DNA of 64,000 nucleotides, taken from assembly GCF_000772045.1 (NCBI RefSeq), contig NZ_CP009754.1, positions 4,960,001-5,024,000 of the forward strand. Reading direction: 5' to 3'. A model generated the notes under the pieces. The model ran no database searches. It saw nothing but the letters and a program-made list of their open reading frames with translations, and was not told where the DNA came from. How positions within the stretch are numbered: the stretch's first letter is position 1; every line of letters begins with the position of its first letter. Positions 27,822-35,903 of the stretch are shown here, in pieces. This DNA comes from Streptomyces sp. CCM_MD2014. GTDB taxonomy: Bacteria > Actinomycetota > Actinomycetes > Streptomycetales > Streptomycetaceae. The position numbers were made by a program, and so were the translations under genes.

Positions 27822-29228
27822 GTGAGTGCTTCCCGGCGTAGTGGGACCACCGACGAGCTGGGGCCGGACGAGCCGGAGCAGCCCGAGCGGGACGGCGCGG
27901 ACCTGTTGGCCGCGCTCCTCGACGGCATGGACGCGGCCCTGTGCGCCTTCGACGCGGACGGGGTCGTGACCCACTGGAACCGCGAGGCGGAGCGGATCCT
28001 CGGCTGGAGCGCGGCCGAGGCCGTGGGACGGCAGGGTTTCGCCGGGTGGGCCGTGCGCAGCGCGGACGCCGGCGAGGTGGAGGACCGGCTGCTGTCCGCG
28101 ATGCGGGCGCCGGGGCGCCAGGTGCACGAGTTCGCGCTGCTGACGAAGGACGGCGGCCGGGTGCTGGTGCGCACCCAGTCGGCGGCGGTCCGCGGTCCCG
28201 ACGGGAAGCCGGCGGGCGTGTACTGCGCGTTCAGCGAGGTGCACGCGCAGATCGACCTGGAGCGCTCCATCGCGCTGAGCGAGGCCCTGCTGGAGGACGC
28301 GAGCTGGGGTGTCGTCCTGGTGGACGCGGACCTGCGGCCCGCCGTGGTCAACGCGCACGCGGCGCGTGCGCTGGGGGCGGGACGCACGTCCGTGCTGGGG
28401 CGGCCGCTCGGTGACCTGCTCGCCCAGGGCGTCGAGGAGTTGGAGAACGCCCTGACGCACGTCCTCGCCGAGGGCGCGCCGCCCGCGCCGGCCGAAGTGT
28501 GGGTGAGCCTGCGCACGCCCGAGGGGGAGCGGCGCCGGTGCTGGCGCAGCGGGTTCGTGCGGCTGGCCTCGCCGCTCGCGGAGGAGCCGGTGCCGCTGGG
28601 CGTCGGCTGGCTTTTCCAGGACGTCACGGAGTCGAAGCAGGGGGAGCAGGAGGCGGCGCTGCTGCGCTTCCGGGCCAACCAGCTCCACCGGGCGGCGCGG
28701 GCCGCGGCCGAGTGCGAGGACCCGGCGGAGGCCGCGATCGTCCACCTGGACTTCGCGCTGGCGGGGTTCGCCGACCACGCCCTGATCGACCGGGTCGTGA
28801 GCGGCGCGGCGTCGGACACCGACGCGGCGGAGCCGGTGCGGCTGGTGCGGGTGGCGGCCACGCCGTCCGGCGCGCCGGGGCCCAGCGTGCCGTCCGGGAC
28901 GGCCGGGATGCCGGTGCGCTACGGCGAGGGGCACCCCGCCGTGCAGTGCGTGGAGCGGACGGGCTCGGTGCGGGCCAGCGCGGGAGTGCGCACGGTGCCC
29001 GAAGAACAGGTGCGGCAGTGGGCTGCGGCCCGGCAGTGGCCGGCGGACACGGTGCACGGCCTGTGCGCGGTGCTGCGCAGCCGCGGCCGGACCATCGGCG
29101 TCGTCACGTTTCTGCGAGGCGCGGGCCGCAGCGCCTTCGAGCGGCAGGACGCCATGTACGCCGAGGACGTGGCGGTCCGGATCGCCGCGGCGCTGGATCT
29201 CGCGGGCGCGGTGGGGGAGCGGCCGTAG
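27822..29228 (+). CDS. PAS-PAS-GAF sensor protein without an output domain
   Basis: A 468-residue soluble protein. PAS 1 is about residues 30-145 (LLDGMDAALCAFDADGVVTH, then WNREAERILGW, and GRVLVRTQSAAVRGPDGKPAG as PAC). PAS 2 is about 150-275 (LEDASWGVVLVDADLRPAVV, NAHAARALGAG). A GAF-like part occupies about 290-460, ending in RSRGRTIGVVTFLRG, FERQDAMYAEDVAVRIAAAL. Such modules normally precede a SpoIIE phosphatase or histidine kinase in Streptomyces; here the protein stops after GAF. It may act through a partner or be a trimmed regulator. The start is GTG 27822. Confidence 0.85.
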   Translation: MSASRRSGTTDELGPDEPEQPERDGADLLAALLDGMDAALCAFDADGVVTHWNREAERILGWSAAEAVGRQGFAGWAVRSADAGEVEDRLLSAMRAPGRQVHEFALLTKDGGRVLVRTQSAAVRGPDGKPAGVYCAFSEVHAQIDLERSIALSEALLEDASWGVVLVDADLRPAVVNAHAARALGAGRTSVLGRPLGDLLAQGVEELENALTHVLAEGAPPAPAEVWVSLRTPEGERRRCWRSGFVRLASPLAEEPVPLGVGWLFQDVTESKQGEQEAALLRFRANQLHRAARAAAECEDPAEAAIVHLDFALAGFADHALIDRVVSGAASDTDAAEPVRLVRVAATPSGAPGPSVPSGTAGMPVRYGEGHPAVQCVERTGSVRASAGVRTVPEEQVRQWAAARQWPADTVHGLCAVLRSRGRTIGVVTFLRGAGRSAFERQDAMYAEDVAVRIAAALDLAGAVGERP

Positions 29229-29238
29229 CCGGCTGCGC

Positions 29239-29284
29239 GACCGCGGCCGCTCACCGGCGGTGACCGCGGCCGCTCACCGGCGGT
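29239..29284 (+). repeat. Perfect 23-bp tandem duplication at the SIS gene end
   Basis: 29239-29261 and 29262-29284 are identical and adjacent. The second copy includes the last codons and stop of the minus-strand SIS gene, so the first copy lies just after that stop, between two converging genes. Confidence 0.92.
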
Positions 29285-30029
29285 AGAAGATCCGGTCCCC
29301 GTACCGGTCCAGCACGCGGCCGTTCCACTCGTGGCCGCCGTCCACGTTGCCCGAGCGCAGCAGCGGGGGTTCGATGCCGCGGTCGGCGAGGGTGGCGGCC
29401 GCCGTGGCCGTCATGGCCTGCATGAGGGCGCTGGTGACGACCGTGGAGGCGGGGGCGAAGGGCGCCGGGACGGTGTCCAGGGTGAGTTCCGCGTCGCCGA
29501 CGGCGATCTTGGAGTCCAGCACGATGTCGCAGTGGTCCTTGAGGAAGGTGCCGGAGGAGTGCCGCGACGTCGTCTCGAAGGCGTACGCCACCGAGGTCAC
29601 GCCGATGACCCGGATGCCGAGGGCACGGGCGTTCATCGCCATCTCCACGGGCAGGGCGTTGCGCCCGGAGAGGGAGATGATCACCAGGGCGTCGCCCTCG
29701 CGGAGCGGTGAGGAGTCCAGGACGGCGCTCGCGAGGCCGTCGACGCGTTCCAGGGCGGAGCCGAGCGTGGCCGGCATCACGTCCACGCCGACGACGCCGG
29801 GCACGGCGAGCAGGTTCATCAGGGCGAGTCCGCCGGCCCGGTACACGACGTCCTGGGCGGCGAGGGAGGAGTGGCCGGCGCCGAAGGCGAAGAGCCGGCC
29901 GCCGCTCTGCACGGTGTCGGCGAGCAGGGTGCCGGCCGCCTCGATGCTGTCCGCCTCCTCGTCGCGGACGCGTCGCAGGAGGTCGATCGCCGCGTCGACG
30001 AACTGGCCGGCCGGCTTGCGGTCGCTCAT
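29274..30029 (-). CDS. SIS-domain sugar isomerase-like protein (UPF0309 type)
   Basis: A 251-residue protein with one SIS fold: LFAFGAGHSSLAAQDVVYRA, then DALVIISLSGRNALPVEMAM, the serine/threonine-rich phosphosugar-binding segments. The segment GIRVIGVTSVAYAFETTSRH followed by SSGTFLKDHCDIVLD is characteristic of the UPF0309 group. It probably binds or isomerises a phosphosugar; the ligand is not known. ATG at 30027-30029 has AAGGGG upstream. It is divergent from dmdR1. Confidence 0.88.
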   Translation of the reverse strand: MSDRKPAGQFVDAAIDLLRRVRDEEADSIEAAGTLLADTVQSGGRLFAFGAGHSSLAAQDVVYRAGGLALMNLLAVPGVVGVDVMPATLGSALERVDGLASAVLDSSPLREGDALVIISLSGRNALPVEMAMNARALGIRVIGVTSVAYAFETTSRHSSGTFLKDHCDIVLDSKIAVGDAELTLDTVPAPFAPASTVVTSALMQAMTATAAATLADRGIEPPLLRSGNVDGGHEWNGRVLDRYGDRIFYRR

Positions 30030-30262
30030 GCGGGACCCCTTCGGTGTGGCTGCGTCGCGGATCACGGTGCGGTCTGGACCAGTGCGGTGTCAATACGGCG
30101 TCCAGCCGCCGGGGCGGGGGTGAGCGGGCGTGAGCGGGTGCGGTCCGGGCCCGGCTTTTCGCGGCGGGGCACGGTTGTCGGTGGTATGCGTCAGAATTGG
30201 TGGCAGGGCCAGCGCACGCGCCGGTGGGCCTCAGCCTCCGGCAATCTCATCGAGGGGCACGT

Positions 30263-30955
30263 ATGTCCGGACTGATCGACACCACGGAGATGTACCTCCG
30301 CACCATCCTGGAGCTGGAGGAGGAAGGTGTGGTCCCGATGCGCGCCCGGATCGCCGAGCGGCTCGATCAGAGCGGCCCGACGGTCAGCCAGACGGTGGCG
30401 CGGATGGAGCGCGACGGCCTGGTGTCCGTGGCGGCGGACCGGCACCTGGAGCTGACCGACGAGGGCCGGCGGCTGGCGACGCGCGTGATGCGCAAGCACC
30501 GGCTCGCGGAGTGCCTGCTCGTCGACGTGATCGGCCTGGAGTGGGAGCAGGTGCACGCCGAGGCCTGCCGCTGGGAGCACGTGATGAGCGAGGCCGTCGA
30601 GCGCCGGGTGCTGGAGCTGCTGCGGCACCCGACCGAGTCGCCGTACGGCAACCCGATCCCCGGCCTGGAGGAGCTGGGCGAGGCGGACGGCGCCGACCCG
30701 TTCCTGGACGAGGGCATGGTGTCCCTGGCCGACCTCGACCCGGGCCTGGAGGGAAAGACGGTCGTGGTGCGCCGGATCGGCGAGCCGATCCAGACGGACG
30801 CGCAGCTGATGTACACGCTGCGGCGGGCCGGGGTGCAGCCGGGATCGGTGGTGAGCGTGACCGAGTCGGCGGGCGGTGTGCTGGTGGGCAGCGGCGGTGA
30901 GGCCGCCGAGCTGGAGGCGGACACCGCCTCCCACGTGTTCGTCGCCAAGCGCTGA
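30263..30955 (+). CDS. dmdR1: DtxR/IdeR-family iron regulator (DmdR1/DesR)
   Basis: A 230-residue metal-dependent repressor: the Fe(II)-bound dimer shuts siderophore and iron-uptake genes. The N-terminal winged helix is MYLRTILELEEEGVVPMRAR, then RLDQSGPTVSQTVARMERDG. Metal ligands of DtxR are all recognisable: His/Glu in MRKHRLAECLL, and His, Cys, Glu, His in VHAEACRWEHVMSE. A C-terminal SH3-like domain ends the protein. It corresponds to S. coelicolor DmdR1 by layout. ATG 30263 has GAGGGGCACGT upstream. No iron box is seen before it. A hairpin at 31116-31143 ends the unit. Confidence 0.93.
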   Translation: MSGLIDTTEMYLRTILELEEEGVVPMRARIAERLDQSGPTVSQTVARMERDGLVSVAADRHLELTDEGRRLATRVMRKHRLAECLLVDVIGLEWEQVHAEACRWEHVMSEAVERRVLELLRHPTESPYGNPIPGLEELGEADGADPFLDEGMVSLADLDPGLEGKTVVVRRIGEPIQTDAQLMYTLRRAGVQPGSVVSVTESAGGVLVGSGGEAAELEADTASHVFVAKR

Positions 30956-31115
30956 CCGCACGGCGTCGGGCGCGGTGCGCCGAATCGCAGCGGCCGGGCG
31001 TTTCCCGTGCGAGGCTGTGGCGTGAGGCATCGGATGTGAGGGTCTCTTGGCCGTGGCTGACAGCGATGTCGCCCGGGCCGGAGAGGGGGAGGGGCGTTGC
31101 CGGAGAGACGGAGAG

Positions 31116-31143
31116 GGCCCCGGCGCCGTGTGGCGCCGGGGCC
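31116..31143 (+). terminator. Intrinsic terminator after dmdR1
   Basis: A perfect 12-bp stem, GGCCCCGGCGCC (31116-31127) with GGCGCCGGGGCC (31132-31143), closes a GTGT loop. It is about 160 bp past the dmdR1 stop. Confidence 0.8.
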
Positions 31144-31274
31144 TGTCCTCCCCTGTGCTGACCTGGAGCCCCGAGCTCTCAAGGTCAATCCCCTCGGACC
31201 GTTTTCCCCGAGCGGTCCGCCTCCCGTTGAAGATCTCCCCCCGGCGGCGGCGATCAATCCCTGACCGGTGTCAC

Positions 31275-31325
31275 TCGAATGAGGGGTGTTGCTCGGCGGG
31301 ACGGCTCTTTCGAATGAGTATTCGA
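31275..31325 (+). promoter_or_regulatory. Operator-like repeats upstream of the TTA-containing hydrolase
   Basis: TCGAAT-GAGT-ATTCGA (31310-31325) is a perfect inverted repeat. Its left part TCGAATGAG also occurs at 31275-31283, giving two half-related sites 35 bp apart in an AT-richer patch that ends in GATAAT (31324-31329), a possible -10. It lies about 100 bp before the hydrolase start. Confidence 0.5.
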
Positions 31326-31424
31326 TAATCTCGGTACTCGGCACGGCAGGCAGGACACGGTTCACAGGACCGGCCGGCCCGTGAGGCGGGCGGGTTCGAG
31401 CGGAGCTTGGGGGTGCCAGGACCT

Positions 31425-32324
31425 ATGGCGCGGCGCATCGACGTGACCGGCGCGGGCGGCGTACGCCTCGCCGCCTGGGAGTTCGGCGATCCTCCCAAGA
31501 CCGGCCGGACGCCGGACACCCGGGAGGAGGGCCTCGCCTCCAGGGCCGGAGGCCTGCCCGGCGTGCTGTTATTGCACGGACTGATGGGCCGCGCCTCGCA
31601 CTGGGCCCCCACGGCCCGCTGGCTCTCCGCCCGCCACCGCGCCGTCGCCCTCGACCAGCGCGGTCACGGCCGCAGCGACAAGCCCCCGCAGGCCGCCGCC
31701 TACACCCGCGAGGCCTACGTCGGGGACGTCGAGGCGGCCCTGGAGCAGCTCGGGCTCGGCCCCGCCGTCCTGATCGGCCACGCCATGGGCGCCCTGACCG
31801 CCTGGCAGCTCGCCGCGAAACGCCCCGACCTGGTCCGCGGTCTGATCATCTGCGACATGCGGGCCTCCGCCCTCGGCGCCGCCTCCCAGCACACCTGGAC
31901 CGAGTGGTTCCGCGCCTGGCCGGTGCCCTTCGCCACGCTGGCCGACGTCCGCAAGTGGTTCGGCGAGGACGACCCCTGGGTGGAGCGCCCGAACCCGGCG
32001 CGCGGCGAGTTCTACGCCGAGGTGATGGCCGAGGCCCCGGACGGCTGGCGCCCCGTCTTCGAACCCGAGCAGATGCTGCGCTCCCGGGAGACCTGGGTCT
32101 ACGACGCCCACTGGGAGGAACTGACCCAGGTCCGCTGCCCCACCCTCGTCGTCCGCGGCCTCGACGGCGAGCTGGGCCGCGCCGAGGCCCAGGAGATGGT
32201 CCGCGTCCTGCCGCACGGCCAGTACGCGGAGGTCGCCGACGCCGGCCATCTCGTCCACTACGACCAGCCGGAGGCGTGGCGGGCGGCCATCGAGCCGTTC
32301 CTGAGCACCCTCGGGGAGGCCTGA
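31425..32324 (+). CDS. Alpha/beta hydrolase-fold protein lacking the nucleophile serine; contains a TTA codon
   Basis: A 299-residue alpha/beta-hydrolase fold: LLHGLMGRASHW oxyanion turn, ALDQRGHGRSDKP, VRGLDGELGRAE for the acid and DAGHLVHYDQPE for the histidine. The nucleophile elbow reads IGHAMGALT (GCC = Ala) instead of GHSMG, so the usual hydrolase reaction should not work. Codon 49 (31569-31571) is TTA, read in Streptomyces by the bldA tRNA, so full expression should wait for development. The first 25 residues are followed by a Thr/Arg-rich insertion (DPPKTGRTPDTREEGLASRA). The start is ATG 31425. Confidence 0.88.
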   Translation: MARRIDVTGAGGVRLAAWEFGDPPKTGRTPDTREEGLASRAGGLPGVLLLHGLMGRASHWAPTARWLSARHRAVALDQRGHGRSDKPPQAAAYTREAYVGDVEAALEQLGLGPAVLIGHAMGALTAWQLAAKRPDLVRGLIICDMRASALGAASQHTWTEWFRAWPVPFATLADVRKWFGEDDPWVERPNPARGEFYAEVMAEAPDGWRPVFEPEQMLRSRETWVYDAHWEELTQVRCPTLVVRGLDGELGRAEAQEMVRVLPHGQYAEVADAGHLVHYDQPEAWRAAIEPFLSTLGEA

Positions 32325-32334
32325 CCGACCGCTC

Positions 32335-32352
32335 GCCCCGGAGGGCCGGGGC
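32335..32352. terminator. Bidirectional hairpin between converging genes
   Basis: GCCCCGG (32335-32341) and CCGGGGC (32346-32352) form a perfect 7-bp stem with an AGGG loop, in the 31-bp space between the hydrolase and the ABC permease. Confidence 0.65.
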
Positions 32353-32355
32353 CCG

Positions 32356-34005
32356 TCACCCCTTGCTGACCGCCGAGAGGATCTCCGGCAGCCGCCCTGC
32401 CGTGCGCGGCGCGGCCAGCCGCAGGCCGGCCAGCGTGAGCACGGCGCCGTACACCGCGCCGACCGGCAGCAGCAGCCACCCCGGGTCCCCGGCGCCCGCG
32501 CTCACGTTCACCCAGATCGTCAGCGCGATCACGGGCGCGCACAGCAGGGCCGCGCCGATCATGCCGCCGAAGATCGAGACCCAGGCCAGCCCCACCTGAC
32601 CGGGGGCGACGTTCTTGTAGCCCTCCTGCGGGATGGAGTACGGGAAGCGCGCCGAGGTCCACGCGCCGGTGGCCAGCATCGCGCCGAGCAGCGCGAAGGA
32701 CAGGCCGAGCGCCTCGGGCAGGGTGCGCCAGTCGTCGAGCATCGCGGTGGTCAGGACCGTGACGAGGGTGGCGTACGGCAGCGTGATCAGCAGCAGCGCC
32801 AGCGCTCGCGCCCGCAGCTCGACATAGGCGTCCCTGGTCGAGGAGATGGTCATCGCGACCATCCAGAACGCGGACGTGTCCTGCCCGAACTGGTTGTACA
32901 TCTGGATGCCGAGCATCCCGGCGGCGAAGCAGGCGAAGTAGACCGAGCCGGTACCCTGCCAGGCGTTGAACACCGGCACGATCAGGCCGATGGCCAGCGA
33001 GGTCACCCACGCCGCCTTGGTCTTGGGGTCGCGCCACACATAGCGCAGGGTGCGCTCCATGGTGGTGCCGGTGCGGCCCGCCGGCAGCCACCGGGCGGGT
33101 CCGGCCGAGCCCCGCTCGCGCACCGCCTTGGTGTCGCTCTGGATCGTGGAGCCGTCGGGCGCCGTCATCAGCCGGGTCAGGTGGCGGGCCCACACCCGCA
33201 GCAGCAGACCCAGCGCGGCGGCGGTCAGCGCCAGCTGGGCCAGCGCGGTGCCGTATGCACCGTCGCTCGCCGCGTCCGTCGCGCCGACCGCCGAGGCGGG
33301 CGGCACCCAGCGCACCACGTCGGCCACCGGGTCGAGCTCTCCGAGCCCCGACGATCCGAGCCGCTGCGCGCCGAAGTTGACGAGCTGCGCGCCGACGGCG
33401 ACGACCAGCCCGCTGAGCACCGCGAGATCGCGCCCCTTGCGGCTGGTCAGCAGCCGTACGTTGGCGGCGGCGACGGCCCGCGCGAGGGTCACGCACACCA
33501 GCAGCGCGAGGACCGCGCCGACGACTCCGACGACGTACGCCGCTCCGCCGTGCGCGAGCGCGACCACGGAACCGGCGAACACGCACAGCGTGAACAGCGG
33601 CCCGATGCCCACCAGCGAGGAGACGAGCAGGGCCCGCACCAGGGGGCCGGGCCGCAGCGGCAGCATCACCAGCCGGGTCGGGTCGAGCGTCTCGTCGCCG
33701 CCGGGGAAGAACAGCGGCATCACCGCCCAGCCCAGGGCGAGCACCGCGGCGAGCAGCACGACCAGCGCGTCCGCGTGCGCGTACCCGCGCAGCGCGACCA
33801 GGCCGATCAGCTGGAGCGCGGCGAAGAGCAGCACGACGACGGCGGAGGCGATGTAGGCGGCGCGCCGCCCGCCGGACTGCCGCAGCCCGTTGCGCAGCAG
33901 CGACAGCTTCAGCCGTACGAAGACGGAGGTGAGGGAGGGAACGGCTCCGTCCGACGAAGCCGACGGAGACGGAACCGAGGCGTGTGGTGCGGCCGGCGCG
34001 CTCAT
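32356..34005 (-). CDS. ABC-2 type transporter, large permease subunit
   Basis: A 549-residue integral membrane protein with about twelve hydrophobic helices (for example AAYIASAVVVLLFAALQLIG and VGVVGAVLALLVCVTLARAV). A charged loop contains SDTKAVRERGSAGPARWLPA near the middle. Its ATG overlaps the stop of the ATPase gene upstream (ATGA at 34002-34005), so the two make one exporter. The N-terminal 35 residues are Pro/Ser/Ala-rich and cytosolic. The substrate is unknown; two-gene exporters of this large-permease form are common and uncharacterised in Streptomyces. Confidence 0.88.
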   Translation of the reverse strand: MSAPAAPHASVPSPSASSDGAVPSLTSVFVRLKLSLLRNGLRQSGGRRAAYIASAVVVLLFAALQLIGLVALRGYAHADALVVLLAAVLALGWAVMPLFFPGGDETLDPTRLVMLPLRPGPLVRALLVSSLVGIGPLFTLCVFAGSVVALAHGGAAYVVGVVGAVLALLVCVTLARAVAAANVRLLTSRKGRDLAVLSGLVVAVGAQLVNFGAQRLGSSGLGELDPVADVVRWVPPASAVGATDAASDGAYGTALAQLALTAAALGLLLRVWARHLTRLMTAPDGSTIQSDTKAVRERGSAGPARWLPAGRTGTTMERTLRYVWRDPKTKAAWVTSLAIGLIVPVFNAWQGTGSVYFACFAAGMLGIQMYNQFGQDTSAFWMVAMTISSTRDAYVELRARALALLLITLPYATLVTVLTTAMLDDWRTLPEALGLSFALLGAMLATGAWTSARFPYSIPQEGYKNVAPGQVGLAWVSIFGGMIGAALLCAPVIALTIWVNVSAGAGDPGWLLLPVGAVYGAVLTLAGLRLAAPRTAGRLPEILSAVSKG

Positions 34006-34778
34006 CGGGACCCGCCGCCCAGCCAGTCCAGGTCGGACCCGGCGTCCCGGCCGCCCGCGCCGACGAGTTCGAGGAACGCCTCCTGCAGCGAGGCGGCGTC
34101 GCCGCGCACCTCGGCGAGCGTGCCGGTGGCGCGGATGCGGCCGGCGGCCATGACGGCCACCCAGTCGCACAGCGACTCCACCAGTTCCATGACGTGGGAG
34201 GAGAAGACGACGGTGGCACCGGAGGCGGTGTAGCGCTCCAGCACTCCCCGGATGGTCTGCGCGGACACGGGGTCGACGCCCTCGAACGGCTCGTCCAGGA
34301 ACAGCACTTCCGGGTTGTGCAGCAGCGCGGCCGCCAGCCCGATCTTCTTGCGCATGCCGGTCGAGTAGTCGACGACCAGCTTGTGCTGGGCACCCGCGAG
34401 GTCGAGCACGTCGAGCAGCTGGGTGGCCCTCTTGTCGACCTCGTCGCCGGGCAGTCCGCGCAACCGGCCCGTGTAGCCGAGCAGTTCCCTCCCCGACAGC
34501 CGCTCGAACAGCCGCAGCCCCTCGGGCAGCACCCCGATCCTGGCCTTCACCTCGGCCGGATCACGCCACACGTCGTGCCCGACGACCTCGACCGACCCCT
34601 GGTCCGGCCGCAGCAGCCCGGTCACCATGGAGAGCGTGGTGGTCTTCCCGGCCCCGTTCGGACCGACGAGCCCGATGAACTTCCCGGCCGGCAGCTCCAG
34701 ATCGATCCCGCCCACGGCCACCTGCTGCCCGAACCGCTTCCAGAGCCCCTCGACCCGCACGGCGCTAGCACTCACCAC
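34002..34778 (-). CDS. ABC transporter ATP-binding protein
   Basis: A 258-residue ATPase of the ABC-2 exporter class. It has Walker A VGPNGAGKTTTLSMV, a signature YSTGMRKKIGLAAALLHNPE (STGMR in place of the common LSGGQ), Walker B VLFLDEPFEGVDP and the switch histidine FSSHVMELVE. It powers the permease encoded just downstream. The start is one of two adjacent GTG codons (34778 or 34775) after GGAGGGAGAC. Confidence 0.93.
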   Translation of the reverse strand: MVSASAVRVEGLWKRFGQQVAVGGIDLELPAGKFIGLVGPNGAGKTTTLSMVTGLLRPDQGSVEVVGHDVWRDPAEVKARIGVLPEGLRLFERLSGRELLGYTGRLRGLPGDEVDKRATQLLDVLDLAGAQHKLVVDYSTGMRKKIGLAAALLHNPEVLFLDEPFEGVDPVSAQTIRGVLERYTASGATVVFSSHVMELVESLCDWVAVMAAGRIRATGTLAEVRGDAASLQEAFLELVGAGGRDAGSDLDWLGGGSR

Positions 34779-34824
34779 GTCTCCCTCCGTCGACTTCGCA
34801 CCCTACGGGGGAGCAACGCCGACA

Positions 34825-34934
34825 AGGGGCGCAGGGCCGTGGCGATATGCGGCTTAGCCGCGTGGGCGCGAGCAACCAGGAACCGGCCGCAGCCGCCGAG
34901 AGGCCGGCAACCCGGCAAATGAACAGGCGCCCCT
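34825..34934 (+). repeat. Dispersed intergenic repeat, copy B, with terminal inverted ends
   Basis: The left half (34825-34878) carries the same series of segments as 19532-19590: GGGGCGC, ATATGCGGCT, GCCGCGTG and GGCGCGAGCAACCA. The outer ends AGGGGCGC (34825-34832) and GCGCCCCT (34927-34934) are inverted copies. The right end, CCCCTAG, supplies the TAG stop of the minus-strand prim-pol gene. Confidence 0.7.
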
Positions 34935-35586
34935 AGCGATCCCTGCCGCACGCATACGCCAACGGCGAGATCACCTCTTCCACATCCGGCAGCCACCGGT
35001 TCACCGCGGTCGGCCGGCAGACCCACTGCACCGCACCCGAGGAACCGAACCGCGTCGGCGGCGCCGCCACGTACGCCCCCTCCCCGAGCACGCCCAGGTC
35101 AATGGCCCGGGGCGCCCATCCCAACCGCCGTACCAGCTCCGGCACCTTCACCCCGGCCCCGGGAAGAACGAAGAACCGCATCCGCCGGTCCGGCGCCAGC
35201 GTCACCGGTCCCAGCGTCAGTTCCATCCGCTGCATCCGGGCCAGTGCCAGGAACCCGGCGGTCTCGGGGACGTCGATCGCGTCGAACGTCCGTCCCGTGG
35301 GCAGCAGGATCGACGCCGTCTGCTGCTTCTGCCACATCCGCCGGGCGACGGTCGCGCTGCCCGTCGCCTGCGCCGCCCAGTCCTCGCGCGCCGGGTGCGC
35401 GCCCGGGGCGGCGCACGCCGGGTCGCCGCAGGAGCAGCGCTGCACCCCGTCGGCGGGCACCAGCCAGGTGCCGGGAAACACGTCCCAGTGACGCTCCTCG
35501 GCATAGCGAACGGCGGTCTCCAGCAGCGATGTGCCGCGCTGCTGCGGGATCTGGGCGGCTTCGGTGCCGGGGATGGTCTCTTCCAC
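34933..35586 (-). CDS. Bifunctional DNA primase/polymerase (prim-pol) N-terminal domain protein
   Basis: A 217-residue protein related to the N-terminal prim-pol (AEP) domain: LLETAVRYAEERHWDVFPGT opening, then CSCGDPACAAPGAHP as a Cys-rich turn followed by REDW, and a C-terminal RWLPDVEEVI. It is far shorter than plasmid/phage replicative prim-pols and lacks a helicase. The usual catalytic DxD is not evident, so primase activity is doubtful. GTG 35586, preceded by GGGAG, is preferred to the GTG at 35610. It is divergent from an NsdA-like regulator. Confidence 0.75.
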   Translation of the reverse strand: MEETIPGTEAAQIPQQRGTSLLETAVRYAEERHWDVFPGTWLVPADGVQRCSCGDPACAAPGAHPAREDWAAQATGSATVARRMWQKQQTASILLPTGRTFDAIDVPETAGFLALARMQRMELTLGPVTLAPDRRMRFFVLPGAGVKVPELVRRLGWAPRAIDLGVLGEGAYVAAPPTRFGSSGAVQWVCRPTAVNRWLPDVEEVISPLAYACGRDR

Positions 35587-35903
35587 GTGGAACTCAACTC
35601 CCGGGCTCACCAGGGGTTACGGGGGCGGCGCGCGCGGGGGAGGTGCATCGGCACGGCTTCCGGGGCGCATGGGTGCACAGGTGGGGGCGCGCAGGAGGAT
35701 TCGGCGCGGGAGCTGGGTAGCCAGCACTGGGGCCGGCACCGGCCGTTACCCCGGCAATCCGCGTAAGCACCGCAAGCTTCGCAAGTCTCGCATTGTCGGC
35801 ACATCGACTGGGCATTGATCTTCACGGCCGGATTCGTCTCGTTTCGTCCGACGATCCGCCGGGACAGCATCGAGACCGCTTGAGACCGCATGGGGGTTAC
35901 GCC
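35587..35903. other. Divergent promoter region with phased repeats
   Basis: No gene is supported here. Four degenerate 9-bp units follow one another at 35761-35796 (CGTAAGCAC / CGCAAGCTT / CGCAAGTCT / CGCATTGTC). GAGACCGC occurs twice at a 10-bp interval (35872 and 35882) just before the NsdA-like start. These could be regulator sites for the two divergent genes. Confidence 0.5.

Larger units (their letters stand above)
30956..31424. other. Intergenic region, dmdR1 to hydrolase
   Basis: This 469-bp gap contains the dmdR1 terminator and the repeats at 31275-31325. I see no supported gene in it. Confidence 0.6.

Noticed and set aside
34933..35586. Plasmid or phage replication gene (prim-pol)
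   Set aside because: Only the N-terminal domain is present, catalytic residues are not evident, and there are no neighbouring integrase, helicase or phage genes.
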